In this document: positions 43,242 through 52,980 of the stretch, in pieces
How positions within the stretch are numbered: the first letter of the stretch is position 1
Layout of the letters: every line of letters begins with the position of its first letter
Notes under the pieces: model-generated
Seen by the model: the letters and a program-made list of their open reading frames with translations, nothing else
Told to the model about the DNA's origin: nothing
The model's database searches: none
Made by a program: the position numbers and the translations under genes
Origin: Kangiella profundi
Lineage (GTDB): Bacteria; Pseudomonadota; Gammaproteobacteria; Enterobacterales; Kangiellaceae
Direction of reading: 5' to 3'
DNA: 64,000 nt
Assembly: GCF_002838765.1 (NCBI RefSeq)
Contig: NZ_CP025120.1
Coordinates: 620,001-684,000 of the forward strand

Positions 43242-45500
43242 ATGAAAAGTAAAAAATTAACCCATCTGATTTCAATTATTTCACTGCTGACAGGTAGCTT
43301 CTTAACGATGACAACAGCACAGGCGAACGATAAAGACTTAGGTTTAACCGTTGAGCGGATTTATGCGGATCCTTCTCTGGATGGGCCTGAATTACGTAAA
43401 GTTAAATTATCACCAGATGGCAAGCGGGTGACTTTCCTGAAGGGTAAGGCCGAGGAGCAGGAACGCCTCGATTTATGGGAATACAATCTGGCTGATGGTG
43501 AGTCCAGATTGCTGGTTGATTCCAATGACCTTAGTCCAGGTGAGGAGCAATTGTCCGATGAAGAAAAAGCGCGTCGTGAACGTATGCGTTTATTTGCCAA
43601 AGGTATCATTGATTATTATTGGGGCGATAACAGCCAAACCTTATTGTTCCCATTAGCTGGCGATATCTTTGTCTATGACTTAAGCAAGGATCCTAAAAAA
43701 GCAACTAAACAGCTTACCGATACCGAAGCATACGAAACAGATATTAAATTATCGCCTGATGGCAAGTTCGTATCTTTTATTCGCGATCAGGATATTTTTA
43801 AGGTTGAAATAACGACTGGCAAAGAAACTCAGCTGACATTTGATGGTGAGGGTACGATTAAAAACGGTATGGCGGAGTTTGTGGCGCAGGAGGAAATGGG
43901 TCGCCTAACCGGTTACTGGTGGTCGCCAGACAGCAAAAAAATTGCCTATCTGCAGGTTGATGAGTCTCCAGTCAATATCGAAAAGCGTTATGAAATTAAT
44001 GCCGAAGATTTTACTGTGTTTGAACAACGCTACCCAAGTACTGGCACAGATAATGTGTTAATCAAGCTGGCTGTGCTCGATTTGGAAACCGGCAAAACAC
44101 AGTGGATTGATACCGGTAAAAAAACCGACATATATATTCCTAGGGTGCGATGGTTAGCCGATTCTTCTAAAGTTTCTTACCAGTGGCAGAGCCGCGATCA
44201 GAAAACCTTAGAACTACGTTTTGCAAATATAAAAAGCGGCGAATCAGAAACTGTTTTAACCGAAAGGTCTGATACTTGGATCAACTTAACCAAAGACTTA
44301 CGTTTCCTGAAAAAGCAGGATGCCTTTATCTGGACCTCTGAGCGTAGCGGTTTCAGGCATTTATATTTATATGATCTAAAAGGAAACCTTATCCGTCAGC
44401 TAACCAATGGCGATTGGGTCATTGATAAAGTGTATGGTGTTGATGAAGAGTTGGGTGTTGTTTACTTCGATGCTAACAAAGAGAGTCCGCTGCAGCAGGA
44501 CCTCTACGCAGTTTCATTAAATAAACCAGAAGAGCCCAAAAAAATAACTGAAAAAGCGGGTGTCCATGAAGTGACCTTTGCTAAAAACATGCAGATCTTT
44601 GTGGATTATTTTTCTTCGGTTTCTCAACCAAAACAGGTTAGCTTGCGCAATGCTGACGGTAGCTTGATTACTTGGTTGGAAGAAAATAGTTTAGACAAGA
44701 ATCACCCTTACTATTCTTATTATCAAAAAGCATCTAAGCCAGAGTTCGGTACGATTCAAGCCGAAGACGGGCAGGAGATGTATTATAGACTTTATAAACC
44801 TGTACCGTTCGATAGCAGTAAGCAATATCCAGTTATTGTCGATGTTTACGGTGGTCCTCATGCGCAACGGGTGCGCAATCAGTGGGGCGCTCGCAACACC
44901 TATTGGCATCACCTGATGGCAAGTAAAGGCTTTATCATTTTCTCTCTCGATAACCGTGGTTCCTGGAATCGTGGTAAACAGTTTGAAGATCCTATCTATA
45001 AAAAACTTGGCGACGTTGAAGTAAAAGATCAGGTTGCTGGTGTAGAGTTTTTGAAAAGCCTGCCTTATGTTGACGAAGAAAAAATTGGCCTGTTTGGTTG
45101 GAGCTATGGTGGTTACATGACCATCATGAGCATGTTCAAAGAGCCGGATATTTTTAAAGTGGGAGTATCGGTAGCTCCGGTAACTGACTGGTATCTGTAT
45201 GACACTCATTACACCGAGCGTTATTTGGCTCACCCTGATTCGAATGAAAAAGGTTATGAAGCGAGTAATGTGTTCCCTTACCTCGATGGCTTGGAGGGTG
45301 ATTTGATGATCATGCACGGAATGGCAGATGACAATGTCTTATTCACCAATAGCACTAAGTTATTCAAAGCATTGCAGGATGCCAACAAACCTTTTGATAT
45401 GATGAATTATCCAGGCAGCAAGCATTCAATTTGGGGACAGAAAACACGAACCCATGTGTTTAATACCATCACTCAGTATTTTGAGGAAAACCTCAAATAA
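43242..45500 (+). CDS. Dipeptidyl peptidase IV-like S9 serine peptidase, exported
   Basis: An exported prolyl-oligopeptidase family enzyme expected to release X-Pro dipeptides. A signal peptide (KSKKLTHLISIISLLTGSF, cleavage near QANA-like AQA at about 29) is followed by a DPPIV beta-propeller and an alpha/beta-hydrolase domain. The catalytic triad is S621 (GWSYGG), D696 (GMADDNV) and H728 (SKHSIW). The propeller segment AEFVAQEEMGR carries the double glutamate that binds the substrate N-terminus in DPPIV. ATG 43242 gives 752 residues. A terminator follows. With the M13 peptidase and POT transporter it suggests peptide nutrition. Confidence 0.92.
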   Translation: MKSKKLTHLISIISLLTGSFLTMTTAQANDKDLGLTVERIYADPSLDGPELRKVKLSPDGKRVTFLKGKAEEQERLDLWEYNLADGESRLLVDSNDLSPGEEQLSDEEKARRERMRLFAKGIIDYYWGDNSQTLLFPLAGDIFVYDLSKDPKKATKQLTDTEAYETDIKLSPDGKFVSFIRDQDIFKVEITTGKETQLTFDGEGTIKNGMAEFVAQEEMGRLTGYWWSPDSKKIAYLQVDESPVNIEKRYEINAEDFTVFEQRYPSTGTDNVLIKLAVLDLETGKTQWIDTGKKTDIYIPRVRWLADSSKVSYQWQSRDQKTLELRFANIKSGESETVLTERSDTWINLTKDLRFLKKQDAFIWTSERSGFRHLYLYDLKGNLIRQLTNGDWVIDKVYGVDEELGVVYFDANKESPLQQDLYAVSLNKPEEPKKITEKAGVHEVTFAKNMQIFVDYFSSVSQPKQVSLRNADGSLITWLEENSLDKNHPYYSYYQKASKPEFGTIQAEDGQEMYYRLYKPVPFDSSKQYPVIVDVYGGPHAQRVRNQWGARNTYWHHLMASKGFIIFSLDNRGSWNRGKQFEDPIYKKLGDVEVKDQVAGVEFLKSLPYVDEEKIGLFGWSYGGYMTIMSMFKEPDIFKVGVSVAPVTDWYLYDTHYTERYLAHPDSNEKGYEASNVFPYLDGLEGDLMIMHGMADDNVLFTNSTKLFKALQDANKPFDMMNYPGSKHSIWGQKTRTHVFNTITQYFEENLK

Positions 45501-45523
45501 GTCACTTGGGTCAATGATAAAAA

Positions 45524-45557
45524 TGAAGCGGCTATCCGAAAGGATGCCGCTTTTTTA
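45524..45557 (+). terminator. Terminator after the S9 peptidase gene
   Basis: AAGCGGC (45526-45532) pairs with GCCGCTT (45546-45552), with an inner ATCC/GGAT extension, followed by a T-run. Confidence 0.85.
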
Positions 45558-45650
45558 TTGATAGATGTTTTCTATTTTGAAGAGTCGACTCTTGCAAAGC
45601 ATGCCTCATCAATATTAGGCTTAAAAAATACCAACCTTAAGGAAACCACA

Positions 45651-46736
45651 ATGATCAAGTTCATTTCAGTTCTATCATCTGTTGTTCTATTCTCATTAAG
45701 CACACAAGCGGCTGACGTTCCAGAAGGGTTCAAAATAGAGCTCTACGCCGATAATGTGGATGGTGCGCGGCAGATGGCTTTGTCTGACACTGGCATCGTT
45801 TACACTGGTTCTCGTAAGCCCGGCAAAGTACATGCCATGATCGATAAAGATAATGATTTTAAAGTGGATGAAGTTGTACTAATTGCCGATGGTTTATATT
45901 TACCCAGTGGCGTTGCTTATAAAGATGGCGATCTCTATGTCGCAGAAGTCGATAAAATTTTACGTTTCAAAGATATCGATAAGAACTACGACAAAAAGCC
46001 TGAGCCTGAAGTTGTATTCGATAAACTTCCGAGCGAAAGTCATCACGGATGGAAGTACATTAAGTTTGGTCCTGATGGACATCTTTATATCCCAATTGGC
46101 GTTCCCTGCAATATCTGTAATGAAGACGATGAGCGATTCGGCACCATCGGTCGTTTGAATATTGAAACCAAAGAGTTTGAGCTGATTGCTACCGGTGTAC
46201 GTAATAGTGTTGGTTTTGACTGGCACCCTGAAACCAAAGAGCTGTGGTTTACCGATAATGGTCGTGACTGGATGGGGGATGATTTACCGCCCTGTGAGCT
46301 AAACCGAGTTACCGAAGATGGTCAGTTTTTTGGATTTCCTTATGTGCACGGCAAAGATGTCATGGATCCTGAATTCGGAGATCAGCTTGGAGATCGTGAG
46401 TACCGTAAACCTGAATGGGAATATCAGGCCCATGTAGCGCCATTAGGAATGCTTTTCTATACAGGTGATATGTTTCCTGATGAATATAAAAACACGCCTT
46501 TGGTAACCCTGCATGGCTCTTGGAACCGCAGCACTAAAGTCGGTTACAAAGTGGTGCATATGCCATTAGAGGGTAATAAGGTTTTATCCGAAGATGACTT
46601 TGTGACTGGTTGGCTAAAGGGCGATGAAGTATTGGGGCGTCCAAATGACATTATCATGTTGCCGGATGGCTCGATTCTGATTTCTGATGATGGTTTTAGC
46701 AAAGTATATCGAGTGTCGTACCAGAAGGGTGAGTAA
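45651..46736 (+). CDS. PQQ-dependent sugar dehydrogenase-like beta-propeller, exported
   Basis: An exported protein of 361 residues in the soluble glucose/sorbosone dehydrogenase superfamily. The signal peptide is MIKFISVLSSVVLFSLSTQA with likely cleavage after residue 20. The propeller carries typical blade motifs: VPEGFKIELYADNV, LPSGVAYKDGDLYVAEVDKILRF, HHGWKYIKFGPDGHLYIPIG, ATGVRNSVGFDWHPETKELWFTDNGRDWMGDD, and LHGSWNRSTKVGYKVV. ATG 45651 has AAGGAAA upstream; the open frame reaches 45558 but that stretch is not coding-like. PQQ use and substrate are inferred from the family only. Confidence 0.82.
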   Translation: MIKFISVLSSVVLFSLSTQAADVPEGFKIELYADNVDGARQMALSDTGIVYTGSRKPGKVHAMIDKDNDFKVDEVVLIADGLYLPSGVAYKDGDLYVAEVDKILRFKDIDKNYDKKPEPEVVFDKLPSESHHGWKYIKFGPDGHLYIPIGVPCNICNEDDERFGTIGRLNIETKEFELIATGVRNSVGFDWHPETKELWFTDNGRDWMGDDLPPCELNRVTEDGQFFGFPYVHGKDVMDPEFGDQLGDREYRKPEWEYQAHVAPLGMLFYTGDMFPDEYKNTPLVTLHGSWNRSTKVGYKVVHMPLEGNKVLSEDDFVTGWLKGDEVLGRPNDIIMLPDGSILISDDGFSKVYRVSYQKGE

Positions 46737-46815
46737 TTTTTAATATTCGTTTCTGACGTGAGGTTTTGTTCCAGTTATAGATGTACATGGTCGGAGTGTT
46801 TTCGCTTTTCAGCGA

Positions 46816-46849
46816 GTACCTTTTCTTTGCTTGTCCAAAGAAAAGGTAC
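46816..46849. repeat. Perfect 14-bp stem-loop of a dispersed intergenic element
   Basis: GTACCTTTTCTTTG and CAAAGAAAAGGTAC are exact complements around a six-base loop (46830-46835). The sequence type (CTTTGCTTGTCCAAAG followed by AAAGAAACG) recurs in spacers of many proteobacteria; that statement is from memory. Confidence 0.7.
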
Positions 46850-47110
46850 CAAAAGAAACGACACCCCGATATTGAGGCCACGCTTCGCGTGGCTTCCTGC
46901 GCCACTCCCAAAATACTTTACGCAGGGTCTGCCCCCTTGGGTACCAGAATTTACATCACATCCTTGTGCTGAAAATTCTTATCAAAATCATCCACGATTT
47001 TGATTGCTATATTTCGTACGTGTCTTAGCTCAATATAAGGGGATATTGGTGCTAACCATTAGCTATTGCTCTTATAATGAAAAGTGGAAATCAAGATAAG
47101 TTAATAAGCA

Positions 47111-47141
47111 CAAAAAAGCCGACTATGAAGTCGGCTTTTTG
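47111..47141 (-). terminator. Terminator of the M13 peptidase gene
   Basis: GCCGAC/GTCGGC stem with a six-base loop, flanked by an A-run on the left (T-run for the reverse strand) and a T-run on the right, so it can act in both directions. Confidence 0.8.
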
Positions 47142-47171
47142 TTCTCATAATAAGAGAAGTGGTAATGATGA

Positions 47172-49265
47172 TTACCAGATTTTGACGCGCTCTTCTGGTT
47201 TCAAGTACATCTTGTCACCAGGTTTAACGTCAAATGCCTCGTGGAACTCAGGCATGTTCATCACTGTACCATTTGCACGGAACTCGCTAGGCGAGTGTGG
47301 GTCGGTATCGATACGCTTACGTAGCTCTTCATCACGATACTTACGACGCCATACCTGTGCCCATCCGTAGAATACACGCTGATCACCAGTCATACCGTCG
47401 ATTACTGGTGCTGGCTCACCATTTTTAGAAATCTGGTAGGCTTTATAAGCAATCGTTAAACCGCCCAGGTCACCGATGTTCTCACCTTGAGTGAATTCGC
47501 CATTAACATGAACGCCATCTAGCACTGTGAAGTCGCTATATTGTGCAACTAGCTTATCTGTACGCTTGGTAAACTCTTCAAGATCGGCTTCTGTCCACCA
47601 GTTACGGAGTTTGCCGTCGCCGTCGTATTGTGAACCTGAGTCATCGAAACCATGGCCCATTTCGTGGCCGATGACAGCACCGATACCACCATAGTTCACT
47701 GCATCGTCAGCTTCCATGTTAAAGAATGGAGGTTGAAGAATTGCTGCCGGGAAGACGATTTCATTCATCACAGGGTTGTAGTAGGCATTAACAGTCTGAG
47801 GTGTCATGAACCATTCAGAGCGGTCAATAGGTTGACCTAACTTTTCACGGTTACGCTTAACTTCAACCATGGTTGCACGCTTCATGTTACCGAATAAGTC
47901 GTCTGCTTTAATTTCTAGTGCAGAGTAGTCTTTCCACTTATCAGGGTAGCCAATTTTTGGTGTGAACTTGGCCAATTTATCAAGCGCCTGCTTCTTGGTC
48001 TCCTCACCCATCCAGTCTAGCTCTTTAATACCTTGAGCATAGGCTGTACGTAGGTTTTCAACCAACTCTTTCATGCGCTCTTTGGCTTCTGGCTTGAAGT
48101 GCTTTTCAACATAAATCTTGCCAACCACTTCGCCTAAAGTTCCGTTGATGACATTAACTGCACGTTTCCAACGAGGCTCTTGCTCTTCAACGCCACTAAG
48201 TACGCCTTGATTGAAGCGGAAGCTCTCTTCAGCAATCGCTTTATTCAGGAAACGAGCTGCATCGCTGATGAGATGCCATTGGTAATAAGTTTTCCAGTCA
48301 TCGATAGAGATTTCTTTGAGCATGTCGTTTACCGCTGCAAAGTAGTCAGGCTGACCAACGATGACATTATCAATGCCTTCCAGCATTGCAGTTTTGCTCC
48401 AGCGATCCCAGTCAAGATTAGGAATCGTATTTTGTAACTCTTCAAAGCTCATTTTGTTATAACGAGCTACAGGATTACGAAGCTTTTCTTTTGGCCAGTG
48501 CTTTTCTGCGATTTGCATTTCAATTTCCATCACAGTGTTGGCCTTTTCTGCGCCATTTTCTACGCCAGCAAGCTCAAACATTTTAGCCATATGCTCAACG
48601 TATTTCTGACGAATTTCTTCGCTTTTTTCGTCTTCTTTTAAGTAGAAGTCACGACTTGGAAGGCCTAAGCCGTTCTGGCTCATTTGCGTGATATATGTAT
48701 CAGGCTCTTTAGCATCGATATAAACGTAAGTACTGAACGGTGCTTCGCTGATCATTTGTGCATATGCAATGTACTCAGACAAGTCTGAAAGATCTTTGAT
48801 AGCAGCGATTTTTTCGAGTTCTGGTTGAAGTGGTTTTGTACCAAGCTCTTCCAATAACTCTTCATTCATGTAGCTTTGATAAAGGTCGCCGACTTTCTGT
48901 GCATCAGAGCCCTGCTCAGCATTGCTGTTAGCCGCTTCTTCAATAATGGCATTAACATCTTCACGAGCCTGCTCCGCCAACATGGTGAAGGCACCATAGT
49001 TTGATTTATCAGCTGGGATTTCAAATTCATTCAACCACTTGCCATTTACATGACGGAACAAATCATCCTGAGGACGCACTGAGGTATCGAAATGAGATTT
49101 ATCAATTCCTGATACAAGTTTTTGTTCTGCCTGTGTAGCGGTAGTAGAAGTTTGTTCGGCAACTTCTTGCTTAGCTGTTTCTTGGCTGGCTTTTTGTTCT
49201 TCCGTGCCGGAATTACAAGCCGCTAACACAGCCAAACATACGGAGCTAATGAGTAGTTTTTTCAT
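47172..49265 (-). CDS. M13 family metallopeptidase lipoprotein (neprilysin/PepO-like)
   Basis: A 697-residue zinc endopeptidase with a lipoprotein signal: LAVLAAC gives lipidated cysteine C17, followed by NSG and an acidic, Gln/Thr-rich tether. The catalytic zinc site is H534-E-M-G-H538 in VIGHEMGHGFDDSG, and the third ligand is E595 in GENIGDLGG (D599). NAYYNPVMNEIVFPAAILQPPFF and the C-terminal VKPGDKMYLKPEERVKIW are typical of M13. It is expected to face the periplasm or the outside and to cut peptides. It is a single gene with its own terminator. Confidence 0.94.
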   Translation of the reverse strand: MKKLLISSVCLAVLAACNSGTEEQKASQETAKQEVAEQTSTTATQAEQKLVSGIDKSHFDTSVRPQDDLFRHVNGKWLNEFEIPADKSNYGAFTMLAEQAREDVNAIIEEAANSNAEQGSDAQKVGDLYQSYMNEELLEELGTKPLQPELEKIAAIKDLSDLSEYIAYAQMISEAPFSTYVYIDAKEPDTYITQMSQNGLGLPSRDFYLKEDEKSEEIRQKYVEHMAKMFELAGVENGAEKANTVMEIEMQIAEKHWPKEKLRNPVARYNKMSFEELQNTIPNLDWDRWSKTAMLEGIDNVIVGQPDYFAAVNDMLKEISIDDWKTYYQWHLISDAARFLNKAIAEESFRFNQGVLSGVEEQEPRWKRAVNVINGTLGEVVGKIYVEKHFKPEAKERMKELVENLRTAYAQGIKELDWMGEETKKQALDKLAKFTPKIGYPDKWKDYSALEIKADDLFGNMKRATMVEVKRNREKLGQPIDRSEWFMTPQTVNAYYNPVMNEIVFPAAILQPPFFNMEADDAVNYGGIGAVIGHEMGHGFDDSGSQYDGDGKLRNWWTEADLEEFTKRTDKLVAQYSDFTVLDGVHVNGEFTQGENIGDLGGLTIAYKAYQISKNGEPAPVIDGMTGDQRVFYGWAQVWRRKYRDEELRKRIDTDPHSPSEFRANGTVMNMPEFHEAFDVKPGDKMYLKPEERVKIW

Positions 49266-49494
49266 TGGGACACCTTTGTTTGAGACTAATATTTAAAGAC
49301 TTTAAATAAATCTATTTTTAGGCGCATTGAGCGCTAATTAGAGAATTTCGCACAACATACTACCCAGATCGGAGAATAAAGGAAAGTACTGGGCTTTCGG
49401 AAAAGTAACAGATTGTTACATGATGAGAGCTGAATGTTGAAGGGGGCAGAGAGTGAAAATACCCTCTGCACACACTCGAACTAGCAATTGTCGA

Positions 49495-49947
49495 TTAAGC
49501 GAGCTCTGGTTGTAATTTTAAAATATCGTCTAATACACAGTCTTTAAGAGCAACTTTCTGATTGCTGCCGTAGTCAATCATGACGATGCGGCTTTTGCCC
49601 AGAGTGGTGACTGTCTGCTGCTGTTGACTGAATGCCTGATATTCCATGGTAAAACCAAATTCTTCAAGTTCAGTGATTCGTGTACCGACAATTAATGTAT
49701 CCGGATAAACCACAGGGCGACGATAGCGCGTATAAATGTCAGCAAGAATTGGGCCAACCGTGTTATTGGTGATTTTAGCTTCCTGCCCTAAAGCTTCCAG
49801 ATAAGCGATACGTGCACTCTCGAAATAGCGGATATAGCTAACGTTGTTGACGTGCTGGAATGCATCCATTTCGCCCCAGGCTACTGTAATCGGAAGTATA
49901 ACTGGGAACAGCTGTTTAAATTCAGTTAACGCTTGAGTTTCAGACAT
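49495..49947 (-). CDS. Acyl-CoA thioesterase-like hotdog protein
   Basis: A 150-residue hotdog-fold protein of the 4HBT/YbgC type. The active-site signature is WGEMDAFQHVNNVSYIRYFESAR, with catalytic aspartate D28 and the HVNN turn (H32, N34, N35). The acyl-CoA or acyl-ACP substrate cannot be assigned. Its start codon overlaps the ttcA stop by one base (TAATG), so the two are translationally coupled; a functional link to tRNA thiolation is not known. Confidence 0.85.
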   Translation of the reverse strand: MSETQALTEFKQLFPVILPITVAWGEMDAFQHVNNVSYIRYFESARIAYLEALGQEAKITNNTVGPILADIYTRYRRPVVYPDTLIVGTRITELEEFGFTMEYQAFSQQQQTVTTLGKSRIVMIDYGSNQKVALKDCVLDDILKLQPELA

Positions 49948-50867
49948 TAGCCTACCTTAATAATGTTTATGCTTTGGTTATCATCGTCGTCTTGCTCAAT
50001 ATCCGGTGTTTGAATATCGGGAGCATCGAACAGGGTGTCCTGCTCAGTAGTTTCCTGACTTAAGCTGACGAAGTCGAATAAGTTGGTATCCGTAAGGTGT
50101 GATGGAGCCACGTTACCAAGCGCTTTGAAAATAGTTTCAATACGTCCGGGATATTTGCGATCCCAGTCCTGAAGCATCATTTTGATATTTTTGCGCTGCA
50201 GGTTTTCCTGTGAGCCACACAAGTTACACGGAATGATCGGGAACTCTTTTAGTTTGGCAAACTTGGCAATATCTTTTTCTTTGCAGTAAGCCAGTGGGCG
50301 GATCACGATATGTTTACCATCATCACTTTTCAGTTTGGGTGGCATAGACTTCATCTTGCCGCCGAAGAACATATTCAGGAATAAGGTTTCAATAATGTCA
50401 TCTCGATGATGGCCCAGGGCAATCTTGGTTATGCCGTTCTTTTCTGCCCAGCTGTAAATAATGCCACGACGCAGACGCGAACACAGACTGCAGGTGGTTT
50501 TTCCTTCTGGAATAATGCTTTTGACCACGCTGTAGGTATCTTCTTCGATAATTTCATAGGGAACACCCACAGACTTTAGATAATTGGGCAGTACTTCTTC
50601 AGGGAAACCCGGCTGCTTCTGATCAAGGTTTACCGCCACCAGTTCGAAGTTAACGGGAGCACTTTTTTGCAGGCCCATTAATATCTCTAGCAGAGTGTAG
50701 GAATCTTTGCCGCCCGATAAACAGACCATAATCTTGTCGCCTTCTTCAATCATGTTGAAGTCAGCGATGGCTTCACCCACCTGACGGCGCAGGCGCTTTT
50801 GCAACTTATTAAAGTTGGTCTTAGCTTTTTTATCGAGCAAGTCGCTATTCGTATTTGCAGTGGTCAT
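49947..50867 (-). CDS. ttcA: TtcA, tRNA 2-thiocytidine synthetase
   Basis: Iron-sulfur enzyme that thiolates C32 of certain tRNAs. The PP-loop SGGKDS is at residues 51-56. The cluster-binding cysteines C126-x2-C129 ([10 protein letters not shown]) and the pair C214-x2-C217 (CNLCGSQ) are present; E. coli TtcA uses C122, C125 and C222-type positions in the same blocks. [19 protein letters not shown] is another family segment. At 306 residues it is normal. The C-terminus is acidic and rich in Asp and Gln. Confidence 0.96.
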   Translation of the reverse strand: MTTANTNSDLLDKKAKTNFNKLQKRLRRQVGEAIADFNMIEEGDKIMVCLSGGKDSYTLLEILMGLQKSAPVNFELVAVNLDQKQPGFPEEVLPNYLKSVGVPYEIIEEDTYSVVKSIIPEGKTTCSLCSRLRRGIIYSWAEKNGITKIALGHHRDDIIETLFLNMFFGGKMKSMPPKLKSDDGKHIVIRPLAYCKEKDIAKFAKLKEFPIIPCNLCGSQENLQRKNIKMMLQDWDRKYPGRIETIFKALGNVAPSHLTDTNLFDFVSLSQETTEQDTLFDAPDIQTPDIEQDDDDNQSINIIKVG

Positions 50868-51050
50868 CTAAAAAACCGGTTGTATTGCCGCAGAGCGCTG
50901 TGGCTCAGCTTCGAAATGGCGGCCATTATACATGAAAGAACATCCAATATTTTAGCCTTTTGTGCTAACTTTTGTGTATTATCGCAACAGTAGACGGCAA
51001 TAAGTGATTGATCCTTGTTGTTTTAGTTAATCCTCAAATCCAAGGTTGTT

Positions 51051-51689
51051 ATGGTGAAAGCAAACCCTCAGTTAGCACTCAATCAGCGATTACGAGAAGC
51101 TGAATACCATTTGGCGAGGGCTGACTCGAAGATGGCTACGTTGATTCAAAGTCATGGACCCTGCCAGATACAACCCAGCTCACGACCACCTTTTGAATAC
51201 CTGATTCGTAGCATCATTTCCCAGCAATTATCATCTAAAGCCGCTTCAACCATCGTTTCCAGAGTAGAGAGCTTGCTGGGACAGCAAGGGTTTTCGGCTG
51301 AGGCCATTCTTGCTGTATCTTATGATCAACTTCGTGCTTGTGGGCTTTCCAATGCCAAGGTCCAATACAGTCAGGGGATTGCTCAAGCCTGTTTGGACGA
51401 TGTTCTAGATTTTAATGCTTTGGCTGACATGCCAAGCGAAGAAGTGATTGAAACCCTGGTTCAGTTAAAAGGGGTGGGTGAGTGGACTGCCCAAATGTTT
51501 TGTATCTTCGCACTGGGCCATCTTGATGTGTTTGCGCCTGCTGATATAGGTTTGCAACGAGGTTTGCAGCATCTATACGAGCTTGAGGAAAAGCCGGCAA
51601 AACCTTTAATGCAGGAATTGACGGAGCCATGGCGTCCTTATCGAAGCGTTGCCAGTTGGTATCTGTGGCGTATTGCTGATGATATTTGA
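51051..51689 (+). CDS. DNA-3-methyladenine glycosylase, AlkA/HhH-GPD type
   Basis: A 212-residue HhH-GPD glycosylase that would remove alkylated bases. The helix-hairpin-helix is LKGVGEWTAQMF (about 139-150), and the catalytic aspartate is D165 in FAPADIGLQRG. SIISQQLSSKAASTIVSRV is the family segment for the lesion pocket side. It lacks the N-terminal AlkA domain of E. coli AlkA (282 residues) and resembles the short MAG/AlkA forms. It has no activator (Ada) gene nearby, but an AlkB-type dioxygenase occurs at 58.3 kb. Confidence 0.9.
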   Translation: MVKANPQLALNQRLREAEYHLARADSKMATLIQSHGPCQIQPSSRPPFEYLIRSIISQQLSSKAASTIVSRVESLLGQQGFSAEAILAVSYDQLRACGLSNAKVQYSQGIAQACLDDVLDFNALADMPSEEVIETLVQLKGVGEWTAQMFCIFALGHLDVFAPADIGLQRGLQHLYELEEKPAKPLMQELTEPWRPYRSVASWYLWRIADDI

Positions 51690-51750
51690 TGCCTGGCTTG
51701 ATGTTTTGCCTCGCTGACAGGCTTACTCATTGATATTGGGAAAATTGTAA

Positions 51751-52980
51751 ATGCTAAATATTCTTTGGCTGTTCTTCTTTGTGGTTGCCTTTGTGCTGGC
51801 CTGTTTTCAATGGTTAATACAGGGTGACGCCACTGCCTTCCCGGAACTTGTGAAATCCATCTTTGAAATGGCCAAGCTGAGTGTGACTATTGCGATTGGC
51901 CTGATTGGCATTTTGGCTTTCTGGTTGGGGCTTTTAAAAATTGCCGAAAAGAGTGGCTTGGTCAATCTGTTGGCCAGGGCACTGGCTCCACTGTTTCGTA
52001 AGTTAATGCCTGAAGTACCGAGTGGGCATCCCGCATTAGGCAGCATCAGCATGAATATGGCGGCCAATATGCTGGGCCTCGATAATGCAGCAACTCCAAT
52101 GGGCATCCGAGCGATGGAGCAGTTACAGGAGCTAAACCCGCGCAAAGAGGAGGCCAGCAATGCGCAAATTCTGTTTCTGGTGCTTAATACCTCAGCAGTG
52201 ACCATCATTCCAATCACAATCCTCCTCTACCGTGCACAAATGGGGGCAGCCGATCCCGCAGCTGTTTTTCTTCCTATATTACTAGCAACCTGCGCATCAA
52301 CTTTTTTTGGTTTGTTGGCAGTTTCCATCGTTCAAAAGATTGATATTTTTAATCGCGTCATTGCCGGCTACTTTCTGGTATTTGCCGGTTTGATAGGTGC
52401 TATGGTCTGGAGCCTTGTTAGCTTGCCAGCAGAGCAGATGGCTGAAGCCAGCTCTTCTTTAGGTAATTTTTTACTGATGGCAGCGATAGTTACCATTCTC
52501 ATCTATGGATGGCGCAAGAAGGTTGCGGTGTATGAGGACTTCGTCGAAGGGGCCAAAGAGGGCTTCAAAGTTGCGGTGACCATTATCCCATACCTGGTTG
52601 CCATGTTGACCGCGATTGGTGCATTGCGTGCTTCAGGAGCGCTGGATGCTGTGGCGGATGGGTTAGCATGGCTTTTTGGTAGCCTTGGCTTTGATACACG
52701 CTTTGTGGAAGCGTTACCTACCGCTTTGATGAAACCTTTTAGTGGCAGTGGTGCACGTGCCATGATGTTGGAAACCATGCAAAGCCAGGGAGTAGACTCA
52801 TTTGTTGGATATATGGTGGCAACAATCCAGGGAAGTACCGAAACCACATTTTATGTCTTGACCGTTTATTTTGGCGCGGTGGGCATCAAGCGGATCAGAC
52901 ATGCGCTTTCCTGTGGTTTGATTGCCGATTTCGCGGGTATTCTGGCGGCCATATTATTGACCTATTGGTTCTTCGCATAG
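51751..52980 (+). CDS. Nucleoside-recognition (SpmA/SpmB-like) fused membrane protein
   Basis: A 409-residue polytopic membrane protein with two Gate/nucleoside-recognition domains, matching a fusion of Bacillus SpmA and SpmB. The first half has LGSISMNMAANMLGLDNAATPMGIRAME and the second FSGSGARAMMLETMQSQGVDSFVGYMVATIQGSTETTFYVLTVYFGAVG, each a hallmark of one partner. Despite the sporulation name, such proteins are widespread in non-spore-formers and are probably transporters of unknown substrate. It is transcribed alone after the glycosylase gene. Confidence 0.85.
   Translation: MLNILWLFFFVVAFVLACFQWLIQGDATAFPELVKSIFEMAKLSVTIAIGLIGILAFWLGLLKIAEKSGLVNLLARALAPLFRKLMPEVPSGHPALGSISMNMAANMLGLDNAATPMGIRAMEQLQELNPRKEEASNAQILFLVLNTSAVTIIPITILLYRAQMGAADPAAVFLPILLATCASTFFGLLAVSIVQKIDIFNRVIAGYFLVFAGLIGAMVWSLVSLPAEQMAEASSSLGNFLLMAAIVTILIYGWRKKVAVYEDFVEGAKEGFKVAVTIIPYLVAMLTAIGALRASGALDAVADGLAWLFGSLGFDTRFVEALPTALMKPFSGSGARAMMLETMQSQGVDSFVGYMVATIQGSTETTFYVLTVYFGAVGIKRIRHALSCGLIADFAGILAAILLTYWFFA

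Larger units (their letters stand above)
46737..47171 (+). other. Spacer made of stem-loop repeats
   Basis: 435 bp between convergent genes. It contains a 14-bp perfect hairpin (46816-46849), CCACG/CGTGG and ATCAAAATC/GATTTTGAT hairpins (the latter at 46981-46989 and 46996-47004), and the terminator of the M13 peptidase gene. The segment around CTTTGCTTGTCCAAAGAAAA resembles a dispersed element I recall from many proteobacterial spacers. Open frames here read through the repeats and are not supported as genes. Confidence 0.6.

Noticed and set aside
46758..47003. Two overlapping frames of 63 and 81 codons in the 46.8-kb spacer
   Set aside because: They read through hairpin repeats of a kind often misannotated as small proteins.
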